Positions 8,046-16,193 of a stretch of DNA of 35,871 bases are shown piece by piece (the stretch's first letter is position 1; each line of letters opens with the position of its first letter). This DNA comes from CAWJEL01 sp964647255. Lineage in GTDB: Bacteria > Chloroflexota > Anaerolineae > CG2-30-64-16. Below the pieces are notes generated by a model. That model had not been told where the DNA came from and ran no database searches. It saw only the letters and a list, made by a program, of their open reading frames with translations. Where the stretch lies: contig CAZYGI010000037.1 in the NCBI GenBank assembly GCA_964647255.1, positions 1 to 35,871 of the forward strand, in the 5' to 3' direction. The position numbers were made by a program, and so were the translations under genes.

Positions 8046-9271
8046 GCCCGGGGCAAGAGCCCGCGCCCACCGGGGAGCGATACGCGCAGATCACCGGTTG
8101 GGGCATGGCCGTGCCGGAGAAGGTGCTGACCAACGCCGATCTCGCACGCGTCGTGGACACGACCCACGAGTGGATCGTGGAGATGACGGGCATCCATGAG
8201 CGCCACGTCGCGGACGACAAGGAAACGACTTCGACCCTGGCCGTCCGCGCGGCGCGCGCGGCGCTGCTGGTGGCCGGCCTCACCCCCGCGCAGCTCGATC
8301 TGATCATCGTCGCCACGGTAACGCCCGATCATCCGTTCCCTTCGACCGCCTGTCTGGTGCAGGATGCGTTGGGTGCGCCGCGCGCCGGCGCGTTCGACCT
8401 CGGCGCGGGGTGCTCCGGCTTCATCTACGCGCTGAGCATCGCGGCCGACATCGTGCGCGCAGGCGGCGCCCAGCATATCCTGGTGATCGGCGCGGAGACG
8501 CTCAGCCGCATCGTGGACTGGACCGACCGCAAGACCTGCGTGCTCTTCGGTGACGGCGCGGGCGCGGTGGTAGTCAGCGCCTGCAGCGAGCGGTGCGGCG
8601 TGCTGGGCTCAGTGCTGGGCAGCGACGGCTCCGGCGGCGAGCTGCTGATGGTGCCGGCGGGCGGCAGCAAGACGCCGGCCTCGCATGAGACGGTCTCCGG
8701 CGGCGGCCACTTCCTCAGCATGAACGGCCGCGAGGTGTTCCGCTTCGCCACGACCGTGATGCCCAAGGCGACGGAGCAAGTCGCGGCTAAGGCCGGGTGG
8801 CAGACCGCCGATCTGGCCTTGATCATCCCGCACCAGGCGAACGCCCGGATCATCGAGTCGGCCATCAAACGGCTGAAGCTGCCGGCAGAGCGCTTCTTTA
8901 TCAACCTGGACCGCTACGGCAACACCTCGGCGGCATCGATCCCGATCGCGCTGTGCGAGGCGATCGCGGCCGGGAAGATCCGGCCGCGGGACAAGATCGT
9001 GCTGGTAGGTTTCGGCGCGGGATTAACGTGGGCGGCCGCGGCCGTGGAATGGGGCATCCCGGCGCCTACGAAGCCGGCCTCGCCGGTCCAACGCGCGCTG
9101 GCCGGGCTGCGCTTCCGGTGGGCCAGCATCCGCTCCGCCGTGCTGCGAGCCGAGCGGCACGCCTACAACTGGCTCCTGGGGCCGGTGGGCAAGGATGACT
9201 GGCGCGGTCAGCTGCGTAAGCGGGTGGATGGTGTTCGCGGCGCGCTCCGGCGCGGTCTGAAACAGCGCTGA
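8042..9271 (+). CDS. fabH: Beta-ketoacyl-ACP synthase III with C-terminal extension
   Basis: Initiates fatty acid synthesis by condensing an acyl-CoA with malonyl-ACP. The Cys-His-Asn triad is Cys124 (DLGAGCSGFIYAL), His264 (IIPHQANARII) and Asn294 (YGNTSAAS). Catalytic homology ends near residue 338 (VGFGAGLTWAAAAVEWG), yet the protein continues to 409 residues, about 70 more than usual. The tail is basic and Arg/Leu-rich (RFRWASIRSAVLRAERHAY, RKRVDGVRGALRRGLKQR) and may form an amphipathic helix. ATG 8042 overlaps the fabF stop by 4 nt. The primer preference (acetyl or branched acyl) cannot be judged from sequence. Confidence 0.93.
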   Translation: MSPGQEPAPTGERYAQITGWGMAVPEKVLTNADLARVVDTTHEWIVEMTGIHERHVADDKETTSTLAVRAARAALLVAGLTPAQLDLIIVATVTPDHPFPSTACLVQDALGAPRAGAFDLGAGCSGFIYALSIAADIVRAGGAQHILVIGAETLSRIVDWTDRKTCVLFGDGAGAVVVSACSERCGVLGSVLGSDGSGGELLMVPAGGSKTPASHETVSGGGHFLSMNGREVFRFATTVMPKATEQVAAKAGWQTADLALIIPHQANARIIESAIKRLKLPAERFFINLDRYGNTSAASIPIALCEAIAAGKIRPRDKIVLVGFGAGLTWAAAAVEWGIPAPTKPASPVQRALAGLRFRWASIRSAVLRAERHAYNWLLGPVGKDDWRGQLRKRVDGVRGALRRGLKQR

Positions 9272-9285
9272 GGCTTCGACAAATC

Positions 9286-10176
9286 CTAATCGCTCGCGGC
9301 GAACTGCGCGACGCTGCGGACAAAATCCTGCGGGGTGCCAAAATCGAACCGGACGCCATCTCGGATTTCGAGCGCAAGGTAGCCCTGGCGCTGTCTCAGC
9401 AGCTCCTGGGCATAGGTCAACTGGAATTCCCCGCCCTGGCGGTCATCCGCGCGGATCATCTCGGCCAGGACATCGTAGATCGCCGGAGAGAGGGCGTGCA
9501 TGCCGAACCAGCCCAGAAACTCGCCCTCCGCCGTGCCGTCCACGCGCAGCCACCGCCTGGCGGTCTCAACGGTGGGCTTCTCGACGATCCGCGTGACGGA
9601 AATCAGCTCCGGATGCGCCGGCAGGCGGCTTCCGGCGATCGTGCCGTAGCCCTTCAATTCGGCCGCGCCGATGCGGTTCACCGCTGACACTGACTTGCCG
9701 GCGCACAGCTCGTAGGCCGCCATGAGCTGGCTGTGGCACGAGCGGCCGCGGCCGCGGAACAGGTGATCCCCCAGGCACAGCAGGACGGGATCGCTGCCCG
9801 CGAACGCCCGGCTCTGGTAGACGGCATGGCCGTACCCTTCCTGCGTTTCCTGCACCGCAAAGCAGATGCGATCCAGGGCGGCCTGCATCCTGTCGGCTTC
9901 AGCGAGCAAGTGCGGGTGCTTTTCGATGTGCTTCCTGTACGACTCGCCGGGACCGCTGAAGTAGTCCACCACCAGCTTCTCTTCCCCCGGCTGGACGATG
10001 ATGCAGATCTGCTCAATGCCGGCCGCAAGCAGGTCGTCAACCTGATAATGCAGCAGCGCGCGGGCGATGCCATCCGGGCCGACGATGGGAAAGAGCTCTT
10101 TTTTGCAGGCATGCGAGGCCGGGAACAGGCGCGTGCCTAACCCGGCAATCGGGATCACCGCTTTGCGAATCAACAT
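9286..10176 (-). CDS. GalU-like sugar-1-phosphate nucleotidyltransferase
   Basis: A 296-residue nucleotidyltransferase of the UTP-glucose-1-phosphate uridylyltransferase (GalU) type. It should join NTP and a sugar 1-phosphate to give an NDP-sugar and pyrophosphate. It begins IRKAVIPIAGLGTRLFPAS, the nucleotide-binding signature, followed by KKELFPIVG, where classical GalU has KEMLPIVDKP. Later it has FLGWFGMHALSPAIYDVL and GEFQLTYAQELL, as in GalU. It overlaps the upstream GHMP kinase by 7 nt, so its sugar-1-phosphate may be the product of that kinase rather than glucose-1-phosphate. Its 3' end converges on fabH with only 14 nt between. Confidence 0.82.
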   Translation of the reverse strand: MLIRKAVIPIAGLGTRLFPASHACKKELFPIVGPDGIARALLHYQVDDLLAAGIEQICIIVQPGEEKLVVDYFSGPGESYRKHIEKHPHLLAEADRMQAALDRICFAVQETQEGYGHAVYQSRAFAGSDPVLLCLGDHLFRGRGRSCHSQLMAAYELCAGKSVSAVNRIGAAELKGYGTIAGSRLPAHPELISVTRIVEKPTVETARRWLRVDGTAEGEFLGWFGMHALSPAIYDVLAEMIRADDRQGGEFQLTYAQELLRQRQGYLALEIRDGVRFDFGTPQDFVRSVAQFAASD

Positions 10177-11621
10177 ATGGATCGAACCCAGCCGATCGGG
10201 CTAAACGTGTAGCGGTACGCGCCGAACTCGACCGCGCCCGGCGAAGTCCCTTCAAAAAGCTCAGCCTCCAGGCCGGTGAGCCGTTTGTATTCCCGCGTGA
10301 TCGCGGGAATCTCACTCTCGAGAGCCTCTTTTCGCCCGAAGACCGCGACGGTGCCACCGGAGCCGCCGCCGGTGATCTTTGCCCCGTAGAGCCCTTTCTG
10401 TGGGCCGCGGCTGCATACGGCATCCACCAGGAAATCCACCTCCGGGACGGAGAGCAGACAGTTATCGCGGTAACTGGCATGCGAAGCGACCATACACTCG
10501 CCGGCCGCAACCAGGTCGCGCTCGCTGCCATCGGTCGCGGCGCTCAGGTGATCCATGAACTTGAGGACGCGCAGATTCTCGTAGACCGGATGCGCGGTCG
10601 GGCCGGCCACCCGGTAGGTGGCGTCCGGCTGAATCCGAGTGATCGGATCATCGTGAGATTGGTACTTAACCAGAAACTCCGACCCGAGGATCGTCTCCGG
10701 GAGCGCCTCGCGGTATTCCTTCTCGAACGACTCGGCCGTGAGCTCGGTCAGATATTGGATCGGCTTTTCCCCGCGCTCAGCGCGCACATGGTTGATGATG
10801 CGCTTGCCCATGAAAGCGCCGATCCGGACGTCGCTGTAGGCGGCGCCGCCGATGGAGTGCTTGATCATCGAATTGATGCCGACAAAAGCAGTTTCGGGCG
10901 GGATTTCGATCTCCCGCATGATGCTGCCCGGCCGGCACAGGATGTGGGTCAGCTTCCCCTGACGGCCGCTGGTCACAGTGATCTGGTCCATGATGCCGCA
11001 GGGCGCGCCCACCACCAGGTTCTCGGCGAGTTGGCCGAGCTTAGCGAGATGCGTCTCGGAGATGTCCAGCCCCAGGTAGTTTTGCAGGCAATACAGCGTA
11101 GCGATTTCGGTGGTCGCCGAGCTGCCGATGCCGACGTTCATCGGCACGCCGCTGAACAAGAACATGTTGAACCCGAACGGCAAGTGGATGGACTGTTCCT
11201 TCAGCAGGGTGAAGATGCTGCCGCCGACATAGGCCGCCCAGGAGGAGAGCGGGTTGGATTTGCACAGCGCCTGCATCTGCTCATAGGAGACAAAGCCTTC
11301 CCCCATCTCGAAATAATCGAGCGGGATCCGCGTCTCGACCGCCAGGCTGACGCGGTTGGCCGGCATGGTGCGGATGCGGAGCGTGCGGTCGGTGCGGGGC
11401 TGCAGGGCGATCACCACACCGCCGCCCAACACGCCTTCACAGACGTTGGCGCCCGAATAGTCGGAAATGCCCCCCATCACATCCAGCCGCGCCGGCACCC
11501 GGGTGACGATAATCTCACCGCTGGTGAAAAAACCGGCCAACCCGGTCGGATCGCTGTTGGGCTTCTTCAGCATCCATTCCAGTTGCAGTATTTCGTTCGG
11601 CAGCTTGCGATCAATCGTCAT
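10170..11621 (-). CDS. GHMP sugar-1-kinase (L-arabinokinase/galactokinase-like)
   Basis: A 483-residue GHMP-superfamily kinase, expected to phosphorylate a free sugar at C1 with ATP. Visible motifs are ARLDVMGGISDYSG near residue 45, GVPMNVGIGSSATTEIA (the phosphate-binding glycine-serine motif) and KITGGGSGGTVAVFG near the C-terminus. The N-terminal wording is closer to the kinase domain of plant L-arabinokinases than to GalK, which carries GRVNLIGEHTDY. GGAGG 9 nt before ATG 11621 supports the start. It is transcribed ahead of, and overlaps, the GalU-like gene, which suggests a two-step salvage route to an NDP-sugar. Galactose, arabinose or another sugar are possible substrates. Confidence 0.8.
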   Translation of the reverse strand: MTIDRKLPNEILQLEWMLKKPNSDPTGLAGFFTSGEIIVTRVPARLDVMGGISDYSGANVCEGVLGGGVVIALQPRTDRTLRIRTMPANRVSLAVETRIPLDYFEMGEGFVSYEQMQALCKSNPLSSWAAYVGGSIFTLLKEQSIHLPFGFNMFLFSGVPMNVGIGSSATTEIATLYCLQNYLGLDISETHLAKLGQLAENLVVGAPCGIMDQITVTSGRQGKLTHILCRPGSIMREIEIPPETAFVGINSMIKHSIGGAAYSDVRIGAFMGKRIINHVRAERGEKPIQYLTELTAESFEKEYREALPETILGSEFLVKYQSHDDPITRIQPDATYRVAGPTAHPVYENLRVLKFMDHLSAATDGSERDLVAAGECMVASHASYRDNCLLSVPEVDFLVDAVCSRGPQKGLYGAKITGGGSGGTVAVFGRKEALESEIPAITREYKRLTGLEAELFEGTSPGAVEFGAYRYTFSPIGWVRSIC

Positions 11622-11749
11622 GACGTGAGCCTCCGGCGTTCGATGATTCCGTACGGTGCAGTGAATGCGAAAGATACCTCAAATCAGACGCCAGACCAAA
11701 TTCCGGGACGCGGATGTCTGGGGAGAAACCCATAAGCGTTTCACGCGAT

Positions 11750-11778
11750 TTGACAAGGGATGCAGCCTGGACTAGAAT
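11750..11778 (+). promoter_or_regulatory. Sigma-70-type promoter of sugar island
   Basis: TTGACA at 11750-11755 and TAGAAT at 11773-11778 are separated by exactly 17 bp, six of six and five of six matches to consensus. Transcription should begin near 11785, about 46 nt before the regulator's GTG. Just downstream GGTGGTA (11781-11787) and TACCACC (11817-11823) form an interrupted dyad that could be an operator for the encoded RpiR protein; this last point is inference. Confidence 0.7.
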
Positions 11779-11830
11779 CTGGTGGTAACATCACGACAAA
11801 ACATGATCCGCAGTTGTACCACCACGACGA

Positions 11831-12726
11831 GTGAGCAACATGCACAGCGACACAGACGGCAAACTCCTGGAAAGCGCAACGAGCGCTTCCTCGATCAACT
11901 CCCTCGCTCGGATCCGGAGCAGCTACCCCGCGCTGGCAGCCTCAGAAGCTCGCGTCGCCAACTGGATCATGCAACAGCCGCAGAAGATCATCCACCTCTC
12001 GATGGCCCAGGTCGCTCAATCGTGCGGCGTAGCGACACCACAGTGCTGCGCTTTTGTCGCAACGCCGGGTTCCAGGGCTATACCGATCTGAAGCTTTCGA
12101 TCGCTCGGGATGTGGTCAGCCCCACGCAGATCATCCACGACGACATTGCCGAGGGCGATGGGCCGGCAGTCGTCGCGCGCAAGGTGTTCATGTCCAACAT
12201 CCAGGCGCTGTACGACACGTTGGAGGTGCTGGACGAAAACGCGCTGATCAAAGCCATCAATCTGCTCACCGCAGCGAGACGGATCCTCATCGTGGGTGTC
12301 GGCACATCAGGGCCGATCGTGCACAGCATGTACAACATGTTGATGCGGTTAGGCCTGCCCTGCAAGGCGGAGACTGACTCGTATTTGCAGTTGATGGAAG
12401 TGGCGCTCCTGGGGCCAGGGGATGTGGTGGTCGCGATTTCTCAGTCGGGCACTTCAATTGATCCGGTGTTGACCCTGAAACAGGCGAAAGAGAACGGCGC
12501 GGCGACCATCTGCATCACCGGCAACGCGCAGTCCTCCATCACCGACTATGCGGATGTGACCCTCTTGAGCGTTGACCGTGAAGCCCGGATTGAGGCCATC
12601 GCCTCCCGCCTTGCGCAGGTCAGCATTGCCGATGCGCTCTATGTCATCATGGCCCTAAACACCATTGACACCGCAACGCAGAACGAGAAACGGATCTGGG
12701 ATGCGTTGCTGCCGAAGATGCTCTGA
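11831..12726 (+). pseudogene. MurR/RpiR-family regulator, frameshifted
   Basis: The N-terminal helix-turn-helix of an RpiR-type regulator reads from GTG 11831 (or ATG 11840): LARIRSSYPALAASEARVA, then LSMAQVAQSCGV. At about 12029 the frame breaks. The expected continuation SDTTVLRFCRNAGFQGYTDL is found in another frame, starting at AGC 12031, with one base missing between the GGC and AGC codons. That second frame continues through a complete SIS sugar-phosphate-binding domain (RRILIVGVGTSGPIVHSMY, DVVVAISQSGTSIDPV) to the stop at 12726. The regulator heads the sugar island and would be expected to control it in response to a sugar phosphate. The defect is either a true inactivating deletion or an assembly error. 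Confidence 0.8.
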
Positions 12727-12740
12727 CGGGGTGTCTGTTC

Positions 12741-13859
12741 ATGCTCGCAAACGGCCAACACTACCGGACCATCTGGCTGAAAGAAGCCGATCCCGGCATC
12801 GTCCAGGTCATTGATCAACGGTCCCTGCCGCACCGCTTCGTCGTCGAGGATCTGGCCTCGGTGGCCGACATGGCAGTGGCGATCGCGGACATGCACCTGC
12901 GCGGCGCCGGGCTCATCGGTGCGGCGGCGGGTTACGGGATGTACCTGGCGGCCCGACATGCGCCCCGCGCCTCATCGGAAGCCTTCATGGCGGCGCTAGC
13001 TCGCGACGGCGACCGGCTGATTGCCACCCGGCCCACCGCGGTCAACCTGGAGTGGGCGGTCAGACGACAACTGGCGGCCATCGCCGCGGCCGGCAGCGAC
13101 CCTGAGGCCCGCGTCCGGGTTGCGCTGGACACCGCCCGCGCCATCGCGGATGAGGATGCCGAGTTCTGCCGGCGGATCGGCCAGCACGGCGTCGCCCTCA
13201 TCCGGGAGATCAGCCGGCGCAAGGGCGGCACACCGGTCAACATCCTCACGCACTGCAACGCGGGCTGGTTGGCCTTCGTGGATTACGGCTCGGCGACTGC
13301 GCCGATCTACGCGGCCCAGGCCGAAGGCATCCCGCTTCACGTGTGGGTGGACGAAACCCGGCCGCGGAACCAGGGCGCCCGTCTCACCGCCTGGGAGATG
13401 GTCCAGCAGGGCGTCCCGCACACGGTCATCGCCGATAACGTAGGCGGACACTTGATGCAACACGGACTCGTGGACCTGGTCATCGTCGGCGCCGACCGGG
13501 TGGCAGCTACAGGCGATGCGGCAAATAAGATCGGCACGTATCTCAAGGCGTTGGCTGCGCATGACAACGGCGTCCCGTTTTATGTCGCCCTGCCCTCCTC
13601 GACTTTTGACTGGAAGCTGCGCGACGGTGTGCGCGAAATCCCAATCGAGCAGCGCGACGGTGCGGAAGTCCGGCTCATCGAGGGCCTGCACGAAGGCCGG
13701 CTCGTCTCGGTCCTGCTGACCCCGGCCGAGAGCCCGGCCGCAAATTACGGCTTTGACGTCACACCGGCCCGCCTTGTGACCGGCCTGATCACGGAGCGCG
13801 GCGTCTGCGCTGCGTCTGAAGACGCCATTCTGTCACTTTTCCCGGAAAAGCGAAGCTAG
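12741..13859 (+). CDS. mtnA: S-methyl-5-thioribose-1-phosphate isomerase-like protein
   Basis: A 372-residue member of the MtnA/eIF2B-like isomerases, which convert an aldose 1-phosphate (5-methylthioribose-1-P or 5-deoxyribose-1-P) to the 1-phospho-ketose. The catalytic pair is present: Cys172 in ILTHCNAGWLA and Asp252 in VIVGADRVAATGDAANKIGT. VDETRPRNQGARLTAWEM is the usual binding stretch. The N-terminal loop reads RGAGLIGAAAGYGMY instead of the common RGAPAIG, which may signal a different substrate. ATG 12741 follows the regulator stop by 14 nt, and the MtnK-like kinase follows by 15 nt, so kinase and isomerase are paired. No mtnB, mtnX or mtnD is nearby. Confidence 0.85.
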   Translation: MLANGQHYRTIWLKEADPGIVQVIDQRSLPHRFVVEDLASVADMAVAIADMHLRGAGLIGAAAGYGMYLAARHAPRASSEAFMAALARDGDRLIATRPTAVNLEWAVRRQLAAIAAAGSDPEARVRVALDTARAIADEDAEFCRRIGQHGVALIREISRRKGGTPVNILTHCNAGWLAFVDYGSATAPIYAAQAEGIPLHVWVDETRPRNQGARLTAWEMVQQGVPHTVIADNVGGHLMQHGLVDLVIVGADRVAATGDAANKIGTYLKALAAHDNGVPFYVALPSSTFDWKLRDGVREIPIEQRDGAEVRLIEGLHEGRLVSVLLTPAESPAANYGFDVTPARLVTGLITERGVCAASEDAILSLFPEKRS

Positions 13860-13874
13860 CGGAGACCCGGCGCC

Positions 13875-15137
13875 ATGACCTACCGACCTTTGAATGAGAC
13901 AACGATCGTCGAATACATCGCGCAACGGCCTGCGCTGACGAAGGTTTTCTCCGACTTCACCCATCTCTCCATCAGCGAAGTGGGCGACGGCAACCTGAAT
14001 CTGGTCTTCATCGTTCGAAACGCGGCCAACCCGGCGGAATCCGTCGTCCTCAAGCAGGCGCTGCCCTTCCTGCGGGTGGCCGGCGAATCCTGGCCGCTGA
14101 CGCGCGAGCGGATGCGCTACGAGACCCAGGCGCTGCTCAAGCACGACGAACTGGCGCCGGGGCTGGTGCCGGTCGTGTACGATTTCGACGACGAGATGTC
14201 GCTCGTCGTGATGGAACACCTGAAGAACCACGAGATCATGCGCAAGTCGCTGGTGGCCAGGATGCGCTTCCCGCATTTCGTGGATCACATCACCACCTTC
14301 CTGGTGAACTCGCTGTTCTTCACGTCGGATCTGTACCTGACCGGGCCGGAGAAGAAGCTGCTGGCCGCTAAATTCGTCAACGAACAATTGCGGAAGCTGC
14401 AAGAGGACTTCGTTTACACAAATCCGTACAAGGAATCGCCGGAAAATCACTGGAATCCGCTGGTGGACGACGCGGTGCGGGCCGTGCGGGCGAACGGGCC
14501 GCTCAAGATCGCCATCGCTGAGATGAAAGAGGCGTACATGATGCATGCCGAGGCGCTGATCCACGCCGACCTGCATACCGGTTCGATCATGCTCAACGCC
14601 GAAGATACGCGGGTGATTGATCCGGAGTTCGCCTTCTTCGGCCCCATTGCCTACGATGTCGCAGCCGTCCTGCAGAACCTGGTCCTGAATTATCTTTCGC
14701 ATTTCGCGCATACACCGGACCGGGTGGTGTGCGCGGACTACCAGGCCTATTTACTCGATACGATCCGGGCGATCTGGCGCGAATTCGCCCGCAAGTTCGA
14801 CGCCGTCTGGGTCGCCAACAATCGCGGTGAGTTGGCGCCGCAGGCCTATTGGGACTTTGCCGGCGGGGCCGAGGCGTTCGCCGCCTACCGCCAGGGTTAC
14901 ATCCAGCGACTCCTCCAGGAGGTGGCCGGGCATGGCGGCACAAAATTCCTGCGGCGCATGATGGGCATCGTGAGCGTTTGGGATTTCAACAGCATCAGCG
15001 ACCCGGAGAAGCGGGCCGTTGCAGAACGCGCCGCGATTCGCATCGGCACGCGCTGGGTCATGGAGCGCAGGGCCGTGACCAGCATTGACGACTTGATCGG
15101 CATTGTCCAGGAGGAAACGGCCGGCATCACCATCTGA
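13875..15137 (+). CDS. mtnK: 5-methylthioribose kinase-like protein
   Basis: A 420-residue kinase of the MtnK family (protein-kinase-like fold), expected to phosphorylate C1 of 5-methylthioribose or a related pentose such as 5-deoxyribose. Visible are VGDGNLNLVFIV (glycine loop), VVLKQALPFLR with Lys60, the catalytic HADLHTGSIML (His230, Asp232) and the family-specific IDPEFAFFGPIAYD (metal-binding Asp249). The start ATG 13875 lies 15 nt after mtnA, with GGAG upstream. With mtnA it forms the kinase-isomerase pair shared by methionine salvage and 5-deoxyribose disposal. The following dhaK begins 46 nt later, so any downstream aldolase or dehydratase step must be supplied elsewhere. Confidence 0.88.
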   Translation: MTYRPLNETTIVEYIAQRPALTKVFSDFTHLSISEVGDGNLNLVFIVRNAANPAESVVLKQALPFLRVAGESWPLTRERMRYETQALLKHDELAPGLVPVVYDFDDEMSLVVMEHLKNHEIMRKSLVARMRFPHFVDHITTFLVNSLFFTSDLYLTGPEKKLLAAKFVNEQLRKLQEDFVYTNPYKESPENHWNPLVDDAVRAVRANGPLKIAIAEMKEAYMMHAEALIHADLHTGSIMLNAEDTRVIDPEFAFFGPIAYDVAAVLQNLVLNYLSHFAHTPDRVVCADYQAYLLDTIRAIWREFARKFDAVWVANNRGELAPQAYWDFAGGAEAFAAYRQGYIQRLLQEVAGHGGTKFLRRMMGIVSVWDFNSISDPEKRAVAERAAIRIGTRWVMERRAVTSIDDLIGIVQEETAGITI

Positions 15138-15182
15138 ACCTCGGGTATCACACAATCAGTCATAGCATTAGGGAGCCACACC

Positions 15183-16181
15183 ATGAAGAAGATCTTGAAC
15201 AAACCGGCGGATTTTGTCCCTGAGATGTTGGATGGCTTGATCAAAGCCCATCCGGATCAACTGGCCTACGAGGAAGATCTGCACTGCATCGTGCGGGCCG
15301 ATGCGCCGGTCCAGGGCAAGGTGGCGTTGGCCACCGGCGGCGGATCGGGGCATCTCCCGGTCTTTCTAGGCTATGTCGGCAAGGGCATGCTGGACGGCTG
15401 CGCGGTGGGCGATGTCTTCTCCTCCCCCAGCGCCGATCAGATGTATGCCGTCACGAAGCGCATCCATGGCGGCCGCGGTGTGGTCTACATCTACGGCAAC
15501 TACGGCGGCGACGTGCTGAATTTCGATATGGCGGCTGAAATGGCCGCTTTTGAGGACATCGAAGTTCGGACGGTGCTGGTCAAGGATGACGTGGCCTCGG
15601 CGCCGCCCGAAGAGGCGGGACGGCGGCGCGGCGTGGCAGGGATGGTTTTCGCCTTCAAGTGCGCTGGCGCGTGCGCCGACAAGGGCGGTTCGCTCGAGGA
15701 GGTCGTGGCCGCCGCGGAGAAGACGCTAGCCAACACGCGCACCATGGGCGTGGCACTGTCGCCCTGCACGGTGCCGATGGCCGGCAAGCCCACGTTCACC
15801 ATCGGCGACGACGAAATGGAGATCGGCATGGGGATCCACGGCGAGCCGGGCAAGGTGCGCGAAAAGCTCCAAACCGCCGACCAGATCACCGAGCGCATGA
15901 TGTCCGCGCTGCTGGCCGACCTCCAGCCCGCGGCCGGCGATCGCGTGGCAATCATGGTCAACGGCTTGGGTGCGACGCCGCCGGAAGAGCTTTATGTCAT
16001 CTTCCGCAAGGCCCACACCATCCTGACGGGCCAGGGCATCGTCATCCACCGGGCGTACGTTGGTGAATATGCCACCTCGATGGAGATGGCCGGTGCATCC
16101 ATCACCCTCATGCGCCTGGATGACGAGTTAGCTGGGCTGCTGGACTACCCGGCGCACACGCCCTTCTTCACGCAGCTTTGA
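15183..16181 (+). CDS. dhaK: Dihydroxyacetone kinase-type subunit DhaK
   Basis: The substrate-binding subunit of a two-part kinase for dihydroxyacetone or a short ketose such as erythrulose. The 332-residue protein has GGGSGH (52-57) and GNYGGDVLNFDMAAEM. It also has the histidine that forms a hemiaminal with the ketose carbonyl (His219 in EMEIGMGIHGEPG). GGGAG upstream of ATG 15183 supports the start. It is followed at 12 nt by dhaL. No phosphotransferase subunit DhaM is in the window, so the pair probably uses ATP rather than PEP, unless DhaM lies elsewhere. Related DhaKL pairs in tetritol pathways act on L-erythrulose, so the substrate is open. Confidence 0.9.
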   Translation: MKKILNKPADFVPEMLDGLIKAHPDQLAYEEDLHCIVRADAPVQGKVALATGGGSGHLPVFLGYVGKGMLDGCAVGDVFSSPSADQMYAVTKRIHGGRGVVYIYGNYGGDVLNFDMAAEMAAFEDIEVRTVLVKDDVASAPPEEAGRRRGVAGMVFAFKCAGACADKGGSLEEVVAAAEKTLANTRTMGVALSPCTVPMAGKPTFTIGDDEMEIGMGIHGEPGKVREKLQTADQITERMMSALLADLQPAAGDRVAIMVNGLGATPPEELYVIFRKAHTILTGQGIVIHRAYVGEYATSMEMAGASITLMRLDDELAGLLDYPAHTPFFTQL

Positions 16182-16193
16182 GCGGCGGAGGTC

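Noticed and set aside
11782..12030. Start of the RpiR gene at 11782 in the frame of its C-terminal half
   Set aside because: That frame gives unrelated, Arg/Gln/Ser-rich text before position 12031; the true N-terminal domain is in the other frame.
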